The translations under genes were made by a program, and so were the position numbers. Below, piece after piece: positions 6,829 to 15,815 of a DNA stretch of 64,000 nt. The stretch is from assembly GCA_903903985.1 (NCBI GenBank), contig CAIVAT010000057.1:186001-250000 (forward strand). Reading direction: 5' to 3'. Origin of the DNA: an uncultured Bacteroidales bacterium. GTDB lineage: Bacteria; Bacteroidota; Bacteroidia; Bacteroidales; FEN-979. Each line of letters starts with the position of its first letter. The first letter of the stretch is position 1. Under the pieces are notes generated by a model. It saw only the letters and a program-made list of their open reading frames with translations. It had not been told where the DNA came from and did not search any database.

Positions 6829-9813
6829 TTATTGAACCATTACCTTTTCAACATAAACCCGGTCGTTTTTATACAATTTCAGAAAATAAACTCCTTTGGC
6901 GAATCCCGACATATCAAGGCTTTTCCTGTAGGCAGCTGAAATGCCGGAAAGTTTTTCCGAGTATTGAATTTTTCCGCTGATGTCGCTGATGGTCATATCC
7001 AACTGATTTTCCTTCCCTTCGATGATGATGGTCAAAACTCCATTTACCGGGTTCGGGTAGATCCGCACCGCCGATTCAAGGCTTTTCTGTTCAATGCCAT
7101 CGCAGTTTTTCACTGCTACCGGCTTTGCGGATTCAATACCAGGTCCACAATCATTATTGCCTTTCACCATGATATTACCTGATTGTGCTGCAGCCCCATA
7201 CTGAAGGGTAACCTGGTTGGTGCCGGTTCCGGCAGTGATGGTAATTCCGGCAGGCAATGACCAGATATAACCTGTCGCCCCGGCGATCGGTGGAACACTG
7301 TAAATTAAATTTCCTACCCCCTGGCAAACTGTATCCCTGCCGGTAATTGCACCGGCCGGATCGGGTATGGTTTTTACGCCAACAGTTTTCATTACCACCG
7401 GGGTTTCTCCGCAATCATTGGAGGCATATGCAGTGACCTCTCCGGCTGTGGTCCCCCAGGTTACCCCGATGTTATTCGTTCCCTGGCCGCTTGTAATGGT
7501 TGCATCGGCCGGGACCGTCCAGTGATAACTATCCGGTGGTCCCAGGATGGCTGTGGTAAAAGACCCATTTGTATTGTTGCATACAACATCAGGGCCGGTG
7601 ATTGGATTCAGGGCAGCAGGCGGCAGGTTAACGGTAACCGGAAGCACCGAAGGCGTTGAATTGGGTCCGCAATCATTGCTAACCGTTACCTGTACATTAC
7701 CTGAAACATTACCCCAGGCAATTTTAACGGAGGTCGAATCACTTTCAAAAATAAAAGGACCTGCCGGAACAACTTCCCAGGTATAATGCATTCCATCAAC
7801 AACATCAACGATGGAGTAGATCACTGTATCTCCTGCGCATACGATTTGATTCCCGGTAACCGGGCCAGGTGCAGCCGGCGTGTTCTTCACAACCACCGTC
7901 ACGCTGTCGGCGGCTGTATGTGCCAGGTTGTCTGACACTACTACGTGGTATGTTGTTGTAACACCGGGTGTTGCCACCGGGTTTGCAATTCCGGCATCAC
8001 TCAGGTTTTCAGCCGGGGTCCAGGAATAGGTAAATGGCGGTGTTCCTCCCAGAATGCCAACATTCAACTGGGAGGACTGGCCAAGGCAAAAGCCCTGAGG
8101 ATCTGCAGTGACGGTAGCGAGAAAATTATTGCCCGGCAGCACCCTGATAGTTGCTGTGCGTTTATGCACCGGAGTTCCATTTGGGCCGGCAGCTGTAAAG
8201 GTAGCGATATAATTACCGGCCGGAACATTTCCAAGAAGCTTCAGTTTGACCGGTATAGACCCCGGGTAACTTGTCAGGGCTGTGCCCGAAGGATATTCGA
8301 AGGTGATGGTTCCTTCAGCGGGTACCGGAAAGAGGTTGCAGGATAAAATCACCGTATCCGTGTAAAGTTTCACTTCTGGAATTGATACCATGAACGTGGC
8401 ACTGTCGACCGATGTATACAAGGTATCCATTACATGATCAAGGGTCATGGCGAAATCGGGAAAATATCCGGTCATACTCTGAAAGGTGCCGGCCCTGAAA
8501 TCGGTCCAGCCAATCATTGCACCCTTTTTATTGGAAATAACGCCGTTGTAATCGCCTTCGTAACGGGGAGTTCCGCCTCCGCCGCAACTTGAACAGTTGA
8601 TTTTCATTTTTTTATTGGAAATTCTCTGGTTGGCGGCAAAAGTGGCGCCGCCGTCGGTTGAATAGGAGGCATAAATATAGGCGCTGTCGTTGGTTGGCGT
8701 ATCCCTTGTATCCATCCACATGACGTATAATTTACCCGTCTCTTTGTCGCACCACACTGCGGGGTGCCATTGCTGAAAGCTTTCTGTATTCACATCATCA
8801 TTCACGCGTACCGCGTTGCTCCAGGTGGCACCTCCATCCACGGAGGACCTGCACCAAACATCGGAATAACCATCGCTTGACACGGGGTAGTTTGAGGCAT
8901 AGACGCAATAGAAGGTACCACGGTTGGCTCCATTACTGTTATCGGCAGCAATCATCGGGTAGGGGCGGGTACGCATGTTGGATACCGAATTTCTGCCGCT
9001 AACCTGTGAACCGACCGTATTGGCCCATTGTTTGGCTGACTGCTGGGTAAAGGACGCGCCCCCGTTATTGGAACGATAGAAGGTATAGGTGGCGGCAAAT
9101 GAACTTCCGCTGTTGGTCACAATATAAACGGCACCCCCCTGGACATCCCCCTGCGGGCCGACACAAACCATCATGCCGGGCAATGCTTGCGTGGCAGGAG
9201 CAAAAGTGGAGGTGAATGTTGCGCCATGGTCGGTGCTCCTGGTAAAATTGCCAACGCCATTGTTCGTCATGGTTGAATATACATAGTTGGCATAAGGGCC
9301 TGAGGTTTGATCACAGGCGAGCCAGTTTTTATCATTCCCTGCGATGGCCGTGACCGAAGCTCCCCAGGTCGTTCCATTGTCGGTGGAAGCAAGGACTTTA
9401 CAACCGGCAATGGACGAGCCATACATGTTTTCATAAAATAAATTACCCAGACTGTCATAAGCAACCACCGGGTCGCCCTGCATGCTTGCCCCAAAATTAG
9501 CCGTGTTAACCGCCCAATCGAAACCATTTTCAGTATGATGTGGTGCATTGGTATTATACGCAGTAAAATACCAGGTGGGCTGGCCCGGGTGCTCCGCCAT
9601 GTTGTTTTCTCCAAAATCAACCCCAAGGCTGAAATTATCCCAATTATCGATCGTTACAACAGAAGAAAAGGGGGCATCGGTATTGTTTGACGCTCTTTCA
9701 CGAAGATATTGCGGAACCTGGTCGAGGCTGGGATTATCAGCCTGATATTGCGCAGACACCTGGCTTATAGACATTAACAGGAGCAACACCCCGATGGTTG
9801 TAAATTTTTTCAT
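6829..9813 (-). CDS. secreted T9SS protein with Asp-box (sialidase-like) and PKD-like domains
   Basis: A 994-residue secreted protein. A signal peptide covers residues 1-21 (MKKFTTIGVLLLLMSISQVSA). Residues about 100-460 contain at least five Asp-box-type motifs (STDNGTTW, STDHGATF, SNNGGASF, SVDGGATW, STDGGATF), the hallmark of six-bladed propellers in sialidase/BNR proteins, but no complete sialidase active site could be recognised. Residues about 590-900 hold four PKD/Ig-like repeats (for example PFTYSWTPAENLSDAG, and repeated GTNNIGVTWGTTAGEV-type segments). The last 75 residues form a T9SS type A sorting domain (VRIYPNPVNGVLTI ... FAKGVYFLKLYKNDRVYVEKVMVQ). It should be exported and anchored or released at the cell surface. 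Substrate is unknown. It is divergent from the sigma factor gene. Confidence 0.88.
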   Translation of the reverse strand: MKKFTTIGVLLLLMSISQVSAQYQADNPSLDQVPQYLRERASNNTDAPFSSVVTIDNWDNFSLGVDFGENNMAEHPGQPTWYFTAYNTNAPHHTENGFDWAVNTANFGASMQGDPVVAYDSLGNLFYENMYGSSIAGCKVLASTDNGTTWGASVTAIAGNDKNWLACDQTSGPYANYVYSTMTNNGVGNFTRSTDHGATFTSTFAPATQALPGMMVCVGPQGDVQGGAVYIVTNSGSSFAATYTFYRSNNGGASFTQQSAKQWANTVGSQVSGRNSVSNMRTRPYPMIAADNSNGANRGTFYCVYASNYPVSSDGYSDVWCRSSVDGGATWSNAVRVNDDVNTESFQQWHPAVWCDKETGKLYVMWMDTRDTPTNDSAYIYASYSTDGGATFAANQRISNKKMKINCSSCGGGGTPRYEGDYNGVISNKKGAMIGWTDFRAGTFQSMTGYFPDFAMTLDHVMDTLYTSVDSATFMVSIPEVKLYTDTVILSCNLFPVPAEGTITFEYPSGTALTSYPGSIPVKLKLLGNVPAGNYIATFTAAGPNGTPVHKRTATIRVLPGNNFLATVTADPQGFCLGQSSQLNVGILGGTPPFTYSWTPAENLSDAGIANPVATPGVTTTYHVVVSDNLAHTAADSVTVVVKNTPAAPGPVTGNQIVCAGDTVIYSIVDVVDGMHYTWEVVPAGPFIFESDSTSVKIAWGNVSGNVQVTVSNDCGPNSTPSVLPVTVNLPPAALNPITGPDVVCNNTNGSFTTAILGPPDSYHWTVPADATITSGQGTNNIGVTWGTTAGEVTAYASNDCGETPVVMKTVGVKTIPDPAGAITGRDTVCQGVGNLIYSVPPIAGATGYIWSLPAGITITAGTGTNQVTLQYGAAAQSGNIMVKGNNDCGPGIESAKPVAVKNCDGIEQKSLESAVRIYPNPVNGVLTIIIEGKENQLDMTISDISGKIQYSEKLSGISAAYRKSLDMSGFAKGVYFLKLYKNDRVYVEKVMVQ

Positions 9814-9855
9814 TTAGTTTTGGATTAAGGCGATTTATACATTATATGTTAGGTA

Positions 9856-9863
9856 CAAAAATA
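9856..9863 (-). promoter_or_regulatory. promoter of the 994-aa T9SS protein gene (-7 TATTTTTG, -33 TTTA)
   Basis: On the minus strand TATTTTTG fits TAnnTTTG, and a TTTA (one mismatch to TTTG) lies exactly 19 nt upstream. The box is 43 bp before the start codon at 9813. Confidence 0.6.
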
Positions 9864-9914
9864 CGAAAAACCTAACACACCTTAAAGCATTTATGAAATT
9901 GATCTGCAAAATGC

Positions 9915-9922
9915 TACCTTTG
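9915..9922 (+). promoter_or_regulatory. -7 box (TACCTTTG) of the sigma factor gene
   Basis: TACCTTTG matches the -7 consensus and lies 46 bp upstream of the preferred ATG at 9969. No good -33 element at 19 nt was seen. Confidence 0.55.
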
Positions 9923-9968
9923 TATTGGATAATGTAACCTTGTGGGAAACATACCGTCTAAATCCGGA

Positions 9969-10544
9969 ATGAAATACCAGGAAGACAACCACTACATTGA
10001 TCGTGTGCTAAGCGGGGATGTTGCAGCCTATTCTTTGCTGGTTGCCAAGCATAAAAACCTGGTTTTTTCGATCGCACTTAAAATTTTAAATAACCGTGAG
10101 GATGCCGAGGAGATTGCCCAGGATTGCTTTCTGAAGGTATTCCAGGCGTTAAAAACGTTTGAAAGAAAATCAAAATTTTCGACCTGGCTCTACAGGATCG
10201 TGTATAATGCAGCCATTTCGAAAACACGTAAAAAGAAGCTTGATCTGGTGCCCATGGATAATTATGTGATCCACAATTATTCTGAAGATGAGGTGTCAAC
10301 AGGGGTCGGCGAAATGGACCCGGAAGAACAAAAGGTAATGGTAGAAAGGGCGATGGAACGGTTGACCGACGATGAGAATCTATTGATCACCCTGTTTTAT
10401 AAAGGTGACAATTCTATCGAAGATATTAGTAACATTACAGGACTTTCCATGTCTAACGTCAAAGTAAGGTTGCACCGGATCAGGAAAAAATTACATGATG
10501 AACTCATGACCATGATGAACCGGTCCATTCATCGGGTGAATTAA
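9969..10544 (+). CDS. ECF (sigma-70 family, RpoE-like) RNA polymerase sigma factor
   Basis: A 191-residue sigma factor with region 2 (FSIALKILNNREDAEEIAQDCFLKVFQALKTF, split here by the -10 recognition helix KFSTWLYRIVYNAAISKTRK) and region 4 (ITLFYKGDNSIEDISNITGLSMSNVKVRLHRIRKKL). Regions 1.1 and 3 are missing, as expected for ECF factors. The ATG at 9969 is chosen (MKYQEDNHYIDRVLSGD); an in-frame GTG at 9942 would add nine residues. The gene 17 bp downstream encodes a small membrane protein with the layout of a regulatory partner. The divergent T9SS protein gene may be a target, but its promoter looks like a housekeeping one. Confidence 0.92.
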   Translation: MKYQEDNHYIDRVLSGDVAAYSLLVAKHKNLVFSIALKILNNREDAEEIAQDCFLKVFQALKTFERKSKFSTWLYRIVYNAAISKTRKKKLDLVPMDNYVIHNYSEDEVSTGVGEMDPEEQKVMVERAMERLTDDENLLITLFYKGDNSIEDISNITGLSMSNVKVRLHRIRKKLHDELMTMMNRSIHRVN

Positions 10545-10561
10545 TTTAATTTTGCATTATC

Positions 10562-10975
10562 ATGGAACAGGATGATTTTTTAAAAGACGACTTTCTGCGT
10601 GAAATAATCAAACGCAGCCCGCTCGAAGCTCCGTCGGATGATTTTGTGGACCGCGTCATGGCAGGCATACAGGTTGTTCCTGAAACTGAAGCTGTTAAAA
10701 AACCTTTTTACCTTGATTTCAGGGGAGCCATTCCTTATGCAGTGATTGCATTGGTGTGCCTTTTGGTAATTGCAACCTCCGACTTGCCCATTTTCAATTG
10801 GTTACCCGGTAAGGACTATTTCATGAACTACCTGTTGCCATCCATGGGAACGCTCATGGCAACCCTCAAAAGTGCTTTTGCGACAAAATTCGTTTCATGG
10901 GTTGTGCTGATCAGTGTTTCAGCCGGAATGCTTTATTTCATCGACCGGTTGTTCAGCCGCCGAACCATGGTTTAA
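10562..10975 (+). CDS. small membrane protein, possible anti-sigma partner of the ECF factor
   Basis: A 137-residue protein starting 17 bp after the sigma factor stop. Residues 1-50 are hydrophilic (DDFLREIIKRSPLEAPSDDF then VDRVMAGIQ), followed by two or three membrane spans at about 56-77, 85-104 and 112-132. The layout, a cytoplasmic N-terminal helix before membrane spans, is that of anti-sigma factors, but there is no zinc-binding HxxxCxxC motif. Bacteroidota sigma factor genes are frequently followed by short proteins with this LExPSxDFxxRVM pattern. The function as anti-sigma is inferred from position and topology only. Confidence 0.6.
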   Translation: MEQDDFLKDDFLREIIKRSPLEAPSDDFVDRVMAGIQVVPETEAVKKPFYLDFRGAIPYAVIALVCLLVIATSDLPIFNWLPGKDYFMNYLLPSMGTLMATLKSAFATKFVSWVVLISVSAGMLYFIDRLFSRRTMV

Positions 10976-10988
10976 CCACCACCGCCTG

Positions 10989-12368
10989 TTAAAGGTGCGT
11001 TTCCTTCCAACGGTCTTTAAAGCTTTTCGGAGCGATTTTTGGCAATGTCCGGCGGGGACCCCACATCTTTTCCCCAAACCGGTTGATCAGTTTATTTTTG
11101 AGACCCGGGCTTGGTTTGTCGATCATCCACCGGTGGAGCATGACCATTTTCCATCCCGAAACGATGGCTCTCCAGGTATATGAAATGTACTTTTTCGTAA
11201 CAGCGTCATGGCGGTTGTGTAAAAGCAATTCGTGCAGCGGAATTTTTATAGGGCACACTTCTGTGCATTTTCCGCAAAGCGATGATGCAAAACTCAGATG
11301 ATTATACTCCTTCATGCCCAGGTAATGCGGCGAGATCACCGAACCGATGGGTCCTGAATAGGTAGCTTTATAGGTATATCCCCCGATGCTTTTGTAGATC
11401 GGGCAACCATTCAGGCATGCACCGCAACGAATGCAGGAAAGTGCCCGGCGCTGTTCGCGGAATTTCAATAATTCGGTACGCCGGTTGTCAAGTAAAACAA
11501 CATACATCTCTTCCGGGCCATCCGGTTCAAATTCTGACTGTGGACCGAAAACAAGATTATTATAGACGGTAATGCGCTGGCCTGTACCATGTTGTGCAAG
11601 CAATGGCATGAACAGGTCCAGATCCTCAAGGGAGGGAATTAACTTTTCAATTCCCACGATCACAATATGGATCTTTGGAAAAGCCATGCACAGCAAACCG
11701 TTTCCTTCGTTTTCGGTAAGCGACACCGCGCCAACATCAGCAATCAGAAAATTACCGCCGGTTATGCCCACATCGGCGCGGATAAATTCACCCCGAAGCT
11801 TTTCCCGCACAAACTGCGTAATCTGTTCGGGTTTGCTGTCGGGAGGCATATTGTATTTTTCATGGAAGAGTTTGGCCACATCCTCCTTCGACTTATGCAT
11901 GGCAGGAGTTAAAATATGATATGGCTTTTCGCCGGAAATCTGAACAATGAATTCGCCAAGATCCGTTTCAAAGACCTCCCGTTTATTCTTTTCAAACAAT
12001 TCGTTGAGTTCTACCTCTTCGGAGACCATGGTTTTTTGTTTCACGATGACCTGGGCTTTGGCCTTTTTAATAATCTGCATGATCTCGCGCTGGGCATCTT
12101 TTTCGGTCGGTGCCCAGATCACCTTACCGCCACGTTTGCTGAAATTATTTTCGAATTCAACCAGGTATTTATCAAGGTTGTTGATCGTTTTATGTTTGAT
12201 GTTGGCCGCCCGCCTTTTGGCCAGTTCAAGATTCTGATACTGGCTTTTGCCTTTTTCAACCTGTTCATCGTACTTGCCTATATTATAATTCAGCCTTTTG
12301 CGATGTTCCGGATCAAAGGATTTCTTTTCGGCGTCTTCGAGAAACTTTTGATATATATGATTCAGCAT
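10989..12368 (-). CDS. lutB: LutB-type lactate utilization iron-sulfur protein
   Basis: A 459-residue protein with the LutB layout: an N-terminal LUD domain (residues about 60-290, with GGNFLIADVGAVSLTENEGNG typical of the family), then two 4Fe-4S clusters, CIRCGACLNGCP starting at Cys312 and CGKCTEVCP starting at Cys365, and a C-terminal DUF3390-like region. In Bacillus and others LutABC oxidises L-lactate to pyruvate with quinone reduction. Here lutA and lutC are not adjacent: the neighbours are rpiB (7 bp upstream) and the convergent sigma/anti-sigma pair. The partner subunits are probably encoded elsewhere. Confidence 0.9.
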   Translation of the reverse strand: MLNHIYQKFLEDAEKKSFDPEHRKRLNYNIGKYDEQVEKGKSQYQNLELAKRRAANIKHKTINNLDKYLVEFENNFSKRGGKVIWAPTEKDAQREIMQIIKKAKAQVIVKQKTMVSEEVELNELFEKNKREVFETDLGEFIVQISGEKPYHILTPAMHKSKEDVAKLFHEKYNMPPDSKPEQITQFVREKLRGEFIRADVGITGGNFLIADVGAVSLTENEGNGLLCMAFPKIHIVIVGIEKLIPSLEDLDLFMPLLAQHGTGQRITVYNNLVFGPQSEFEPDGPEEMYVVLLDNRRTELLKFREQRRALSCIRCGACLNGCPIYKSIGGYTYKATYSGPIGSVISPHYLGMKEYNHLSFASSLCGKCTEVCPIKIPLHELLLHNRHDAVTKKYISYTWRAIVSGWKMVMLHRWMIDKPSPGLKNKLINRFGEKMWGPRRTLPKIAPKSFKDRWKETHL

Positions 12369-12375
12369 AAGTATG

Positions 12376-12825
12376 TTATAAAATTTCTGCGATTTTTTCT
12401 ACCCTTCTTTGATGCCGGCCTCCTTCAAAACCGGTGGTGAGAAACTGCAATACAAATCGAACCGATTCTTCCAGACTGATGAACCGTGCAGGAAGTACAA
12501 TTACATTTGCATCATTGTGCCTGCGTGCCAGACTGGTAATCTCTTCATTCCAGCAAATAGCTGCTCTAATTCCCTTATATTTGTTGGCAACAATTGCTAC
12601 CCCGTTCCCACTGCCGCAAATCAGAATTCCATATTTATAATCTCCTGATTGAACGGATTTAGCAAGAGGGTGAGCTATGTCAGGATAATCCATGGATGAT
12701 TCGGTATAAGTTCCAAAATCTTTGAAAATATAGCCCGATTTGCCCAGTTGTTCAATGATGTAGTTTTTAACAACAAAACCTGCATGATCACACCCGATAG
12801 CAATTTGTTTTGAAAAATCAACCAT
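12376..12825 (-). CDS. rpiB: ribose-5-phosphate isomerase B
   Basis: A 149-residue RpiB/LacAB family protein. It begins IAIGCDHAGFVVK with the conserved Asp-His at residues 13-14, and contains the active-site Cys in GILICGSGNGVAIVANKYKGIRAAICWN, then ARRHNDANVIVLPARFIS. It interconverts ribose 5-phosphate and ribulose 5-phosphate in the pentose phosphate pathway. The start at 12825 is preferred because the family begins MxxxIAIGCDHAG; an in-frame ATG at 12876 would add 17 residues and run through the promoter. It is upstream of, and probably co-transcribed with, lutB. Confidence 0.95.
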   Translation of the reverse strand: MVDFSKQIAIGCDHAGFVVKNYIIEQLGKSGYIFKDFGTYTESSMDYPDIAHPLAKSVQSGDYKYGILICGSGNGVAIVANKYKGIRAAICWNEEITSLARRHNDANVIVLPARFISLEESVRFVLQFLTTGFEGGRHQRRVEKIAEIL

Positions 12826-13291
12826 TGTTAATATTTTTTTCACAAAAGTAATTATAAACCAATCATTTTGAAACATTCTCCCTTTTCAGTCCTTAATATA
12901 TTACTCTGTATCAATTTTTTATTTTTTTAACACACAAATGTTAACAACTGTTTATTTTTGTGTCTAATTATTGATAAAAAAAACAAAAAGTTTGTAACCC
13001 TATCTTTTTATACAATCAAAGACCTGTTTATTGTCATTTTTTCATTTAGTGTTAACAATCGGAAAGAACAAGAAATCAAATATTTATAAACAAAATTTAT
13101 AACTAACAGCATCGATTATTATTTGTTATATATTGTTAATCAATATTTTAAAATTAATAACTTGTTAATAAATTGTTAATTGAATCATAAAAACATAATA
13201 TCAAAATTATTCATCAACTAAAAATCAACAAAACTAACAGCAGTTATAATAAACATAAAGAAATAGTAATTATTTAATATTATTGAAAACC
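12826..13291. other. very AT-rich intergenic region between rpiB and nadA
   Basis: This 466-bp gap has no open frame of note and is much richer in A and T than its surroundings. TTAACA/TGTTAA words recur about ten times (for example 12940-12946, 13051-13057, 13134-13139, 13163-13168, 13174-13179). The 11-mer AACTAACAGCA is repeated directly at 13101-13111 and 13232-13242. A plus-strand TATTTTTG at 12953-12960 could be a distant promoter for nadA. No DnaA-box cluster (TTATCCACA) was found. Curved DNA, protein-binding sites or an acquired segment are possible; nothing firmer can be said. Confidence 0.5.
12843..12873 (-). promoter_or_regulatory. rpiB-lutB promoter (-7 TACTTTTG, -33 TTTC)
   Basis: On the minus strand TACTTTTG at 12850-12843 fits TAnnTTTG. 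A TTTC at 12873-12870 (one mismatch to TTTG) lies exactly 19 nt upstream. The transcript would start about 10 nt before the rpiB ATG at 12825. Confidence 0.65.
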
Positions 13292-14230
13292 ATGAAAACC
13301 CGTTTATCGGATTCATTAATAGAGCGGATAGAAAAGCTGAAGAAGGAAAAAAATGCCGTTATTCTTGCACATTATTATCAAGTACCTGAAATTCAGGATA
13401 TAGCAGATTTTGTTGGGGATAGTCTTGGGTTGTCTCAAAATGCATTGCAAACAAAAGCAGATATTATTGTGTTTGCCGGGGTTCATTTCATGGCGGAAAC
13501 GGCAAAAATATTAAATCCGTCAAAAAAAGTGTTGATTCCTGACCTGAATGCAGGTTGTTCCCTGGCTGATTCGTGTCCACCCGAAAAATTTTTGAAATTT
13601 AAATCAAGGTATCCCGGCCATGTGGTGATATCCTATATAAATTGTTCGGCACAAATTAAAACAATGTCTGATATTATTTGCACCAGCAGCAATGCTTTAA
13701 AGATAGTTGAATCATTTCCAAAAGAACAAAAAATTATTTTTGCCCCGGATAAAAATCTTGGTGCCTACATCAACGGAATGACCGGCCGCAACATGGTTTT
13801 ATGGAATGGAAGTTGTGAAGTTCATAATATCATCAAAACAGAAACAATTATAAAATTAAAGGCTGCTCATCCGGATGCTTTACTGATTGCACATCCCGAA
13901 TGCAAGGCCATTGTTTTGGAACTGGCCGACTACATCGGTTCCACAACCGGTTTGCTCAATTATACAATGAAAAGCGATTGCCGGAAATTTATTGTTGCCA
14001 CGGAAAGCGGGATATTGCATCAGATGAAAAAAGCTTCGCCCGGCAAGGAGTTTATCATCGTATCAACCGATGAAGCATGTTCATGCAACGACTGTCCTTA
14101 CATGAAAATGAATACGTTGGAAAAATTGCATGCCTGTTTGTACAACGAACAACCCGAATTAAAGTTATCAAAAAGTGTGATTGAAAAGGCAAAGAAGCCT
14201 ATCTTGCGGATGCTGAAATTATCGGAATGA
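13292..14230 (+). CDS. nadA: quinolinate synthase
   Basis: A 312-residue NadA. Visible signatures are VILAHYYQVPEIQDIADFVGDSLGLSQ (split by the substrate loop), NAGCSLADSCPPEKF with the first cluster Cys, GHVVISYINCSAQIKTMSDIICTSSNA with the second, HPECKAIVLELADYIGSTTGLL, and CSCNDCPYMKMNTLEKL with the last. NadA condenses iminoaspartate with dihydroxyacetone phosphate using a 4Fe-4S cluster, a step of de novo NAD synthesis. nadB and nadC are not adjacent. The ATG at 13292 is preferred to a TTG three codons earlier. Codon third positions look richer in A/T than in surrounding genes, continuing the AT-rich character of the upstream gap. Confidence 0.95.
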   Translation: MKTRLSDSLIERIEKLKKEKNAVILAHYYQVPEIQDIADFVGDSLGLSQNALQTKADIIVFAGVHFMAETAKILNPSKKVLIPDLNAGCSLADSCPPEKFLKFKSRYPGHVVISYINCSAQIKTMSDIICTSSNALKIVESFPKEQKIIFAPDKNLGAYINGMTGRNMVLWNGSCEVHNIIKTETIIKLKAAHPDALLIAHPECKAIVLELADYIGSTTGLLNYTMKSDCRKFIVATESGILHQMKKASPGKEFIIVSTDEACSCNDCPYMKMNTLEKLHACLYNEQPELKLSKSVIEKAKKPILRMLKLSE

Positions 14231-14246
14231 CAAATTTAGATTTTAT

Positions 14247-15815
14247 ATGAAGTTGTTTGCTCAATATCAACGTCTTTGGTTATTTATTTTCATCTTTTTC
14301 CTGGTTCGGGCTGCAGGTGTTTTTGCGCAGGAAACCATTCAGAAGGATGGGTTTTCCAGGTTTTATTTTCCAGGTGGCAAAATATCCAGCGAAGGACTTA
14401 TAAGAAACGGGAAACCTGATGGCTACTGGAAAGCATATTATGAAAACGGTAAACTCAAATCGGAGGGTAACCGCAGGAATTTCGAACTTGACAGTTTGTG
14501 GAAGTTTTACAATGAAGAAGGAAAAGTGCTGATTGAAATTAATTACAAATCAGGTAAAAAGAACGGGATTAAAACAACCTACCTGGATAAGGAAACCGTG
14601 AAGGAGAATTTCAGGGATGATATCAAAGAGGGATACACCCGGTACTACTTTCCCGGGGGGAATATCAAGCAGGAGATCCCGTTTTCCAAAGGGCTTGAAC
14701 AGGGGTTTGCCAAAGAATATGGTCCTGACGGTACGATCATCACCCTGACTGAATACAAGCGCGGATTTATTGTTGACCGGCTCAGGATCAACAGAAAAGA
14801 TGGCAGCGGCAGGCGGCAGGGCCGATGGTACACCTTTTATGAAAATGGCAACCTGAAAACGGAAGTTACCTACAGGGACGATCTGAAAAACGGATATCTC
14901 AAGGAATATGCAGAGAACGGGGACTTAATGAAAATAACCAAGTATACTGATGACCTGGTTCAGACGGAAGCGGCGGAGATTCAGAAACTTGAAGTTCAGA
15001 ATGAATATTATCCCGATGGAAAGATAAAGATCAGCGCAATGTTCCGGAATGGCATCCCGGAAGGGATCAAACGGGAATATTCAGCCGACGGGAATATTGA
15101 AAAGGCGTATCTTTACCAAAATGGGCTGATCATCGGAGAGGGTATTGTGAAAGACGATGGCAACCGTGAAGGGTATTGGAAAGATTTTTATCCCGACGGG
15201 TCTCTGAAGGCGGAGGGAAATTATGAAAACGGCAAACAAACCGGTATCTGGAAATATTATCATCAGAACGGAAAGATTGAACAAACGGGAAAATTCAGCA
15301 AGCAGGGAAAACTTGACGGAACCTGGAAATGGTACTTTGATTCAGGACAATTGCTCAAAGAGGAGAGCTACCGCAACGGTGCCCGGGATGGGTTGTCGAC
15401 CGAGTATGATGAAACAGGCAAAGTGATCGAAGAGGGTGAATTTGTCGACGGCAATGAAGACGGGCCCTGGTTTGAACTGACCGGTGACAGCTTTATCCGC
15501 GGTACTTACCGGGATGGTTTAAGAAACGGAATGTGGTATAATTTCTATCTGGAACGCAATGGTGCCGCTACGGATACGCTTTGCTCTTTTAAAGGAGGTT
15601 TTATTGAAGACAACCCCAATGGCAAACATACGTATTATTGGGAAAACGGGAAAGTGAAGGATGAAGGAAGCTATGTCAATGGGAAAAAAGAGGGGGAATG
15701 GTATAAATACAATTTTGATGGGACATTGTTCATGACCATCACATATAAACAGGGGGTTGAAACACGGTATGATGGTGTTAAAATTAAACCCCCGTATGAA
15801 AAGGAGGAAGAATAG
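14247..15815 (+). CDS. secreted MORN-type (MORN_2) repeat protein
   Basis: A 522-residue protein with a signal peptide (cleavage after VFA-Q near residue 27) followed by about sixteen tandem MORN-like repeats of roughly 22-24 residues, with the recurring core YYENGKLKSEGNYxNGKxxGxWKxY (for example YYENGKLKSEG, FYPDGSLKAEGNYENGKQTG, YWENGKVKDEGSYVNGKKEG). Such beta-hairpin repeat proteins are common outside the cytoplasm in Bacteroidota; the YwqK-type annotation as an antitoxin is not supported here. Function is unknown. The gene directly abuts the next one: its stop codon at 15813-15815 is followed at once by the GTG start of the pseudouridine synthase gene. Confidence 0.85.
   Translation: MKLFAQYQRLWLFIFIFFLVRAAGVFAQETIQKDGFSRFYFPGGKISSEGLIRNGKPDGYWKAYYENGKLKSEGNRRNFELDSLWKFYNEEGKVLIEINYKSGKKNGIKTTYLDKETVKENFRDDIKEGYTRYYFPGGNIKQEIPFSKGLEQGFAKEYGPDGTIITLTEYKRGFIVDRLRINRKDGSGRRQGRWYTFYENGNLKTEVTYRDDLKNGYLKEYAENGDLMKITKYTDDLVQTEAAEIQKLEVQNEYYPDGKIKISAMFRNGIPEGIKREYSADGNIEKAYLYQNGLIIGEGIVKDDGNREGYWKDFYPDGSLKAEGNYENGKQTGIWKYYHQNGKIEQTGKFSKQGKLDGTWKWYFDSGQLLKEESYRNGARDGLSTEYDETGKVIEEGEFVDGNEDGPWFELTGDSFIRGTYRDGLRNGMWYNFYLERNGAATDTLCSFKGGFIEDNPNGKHTYYWENGKVKDEGSYVNGKKEGEWYKYNFDGTLFMTITYKQGVETRYDGVKIKPPYEKEEE

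Noticed and set aside
12826-13291. Possible replication origin
   Set aside because: AT-rich, but no cluster of DnaA boxes was found and no dnaA or dnaN gene is nearby.
14247-15815. Antitoxin of a toxin-antitoxin system (YwqK-type label)
   Set aside because: The protein is a secreted MORN-repeat protein; no toxin gene is adjacent, and the label stems from an old family name.
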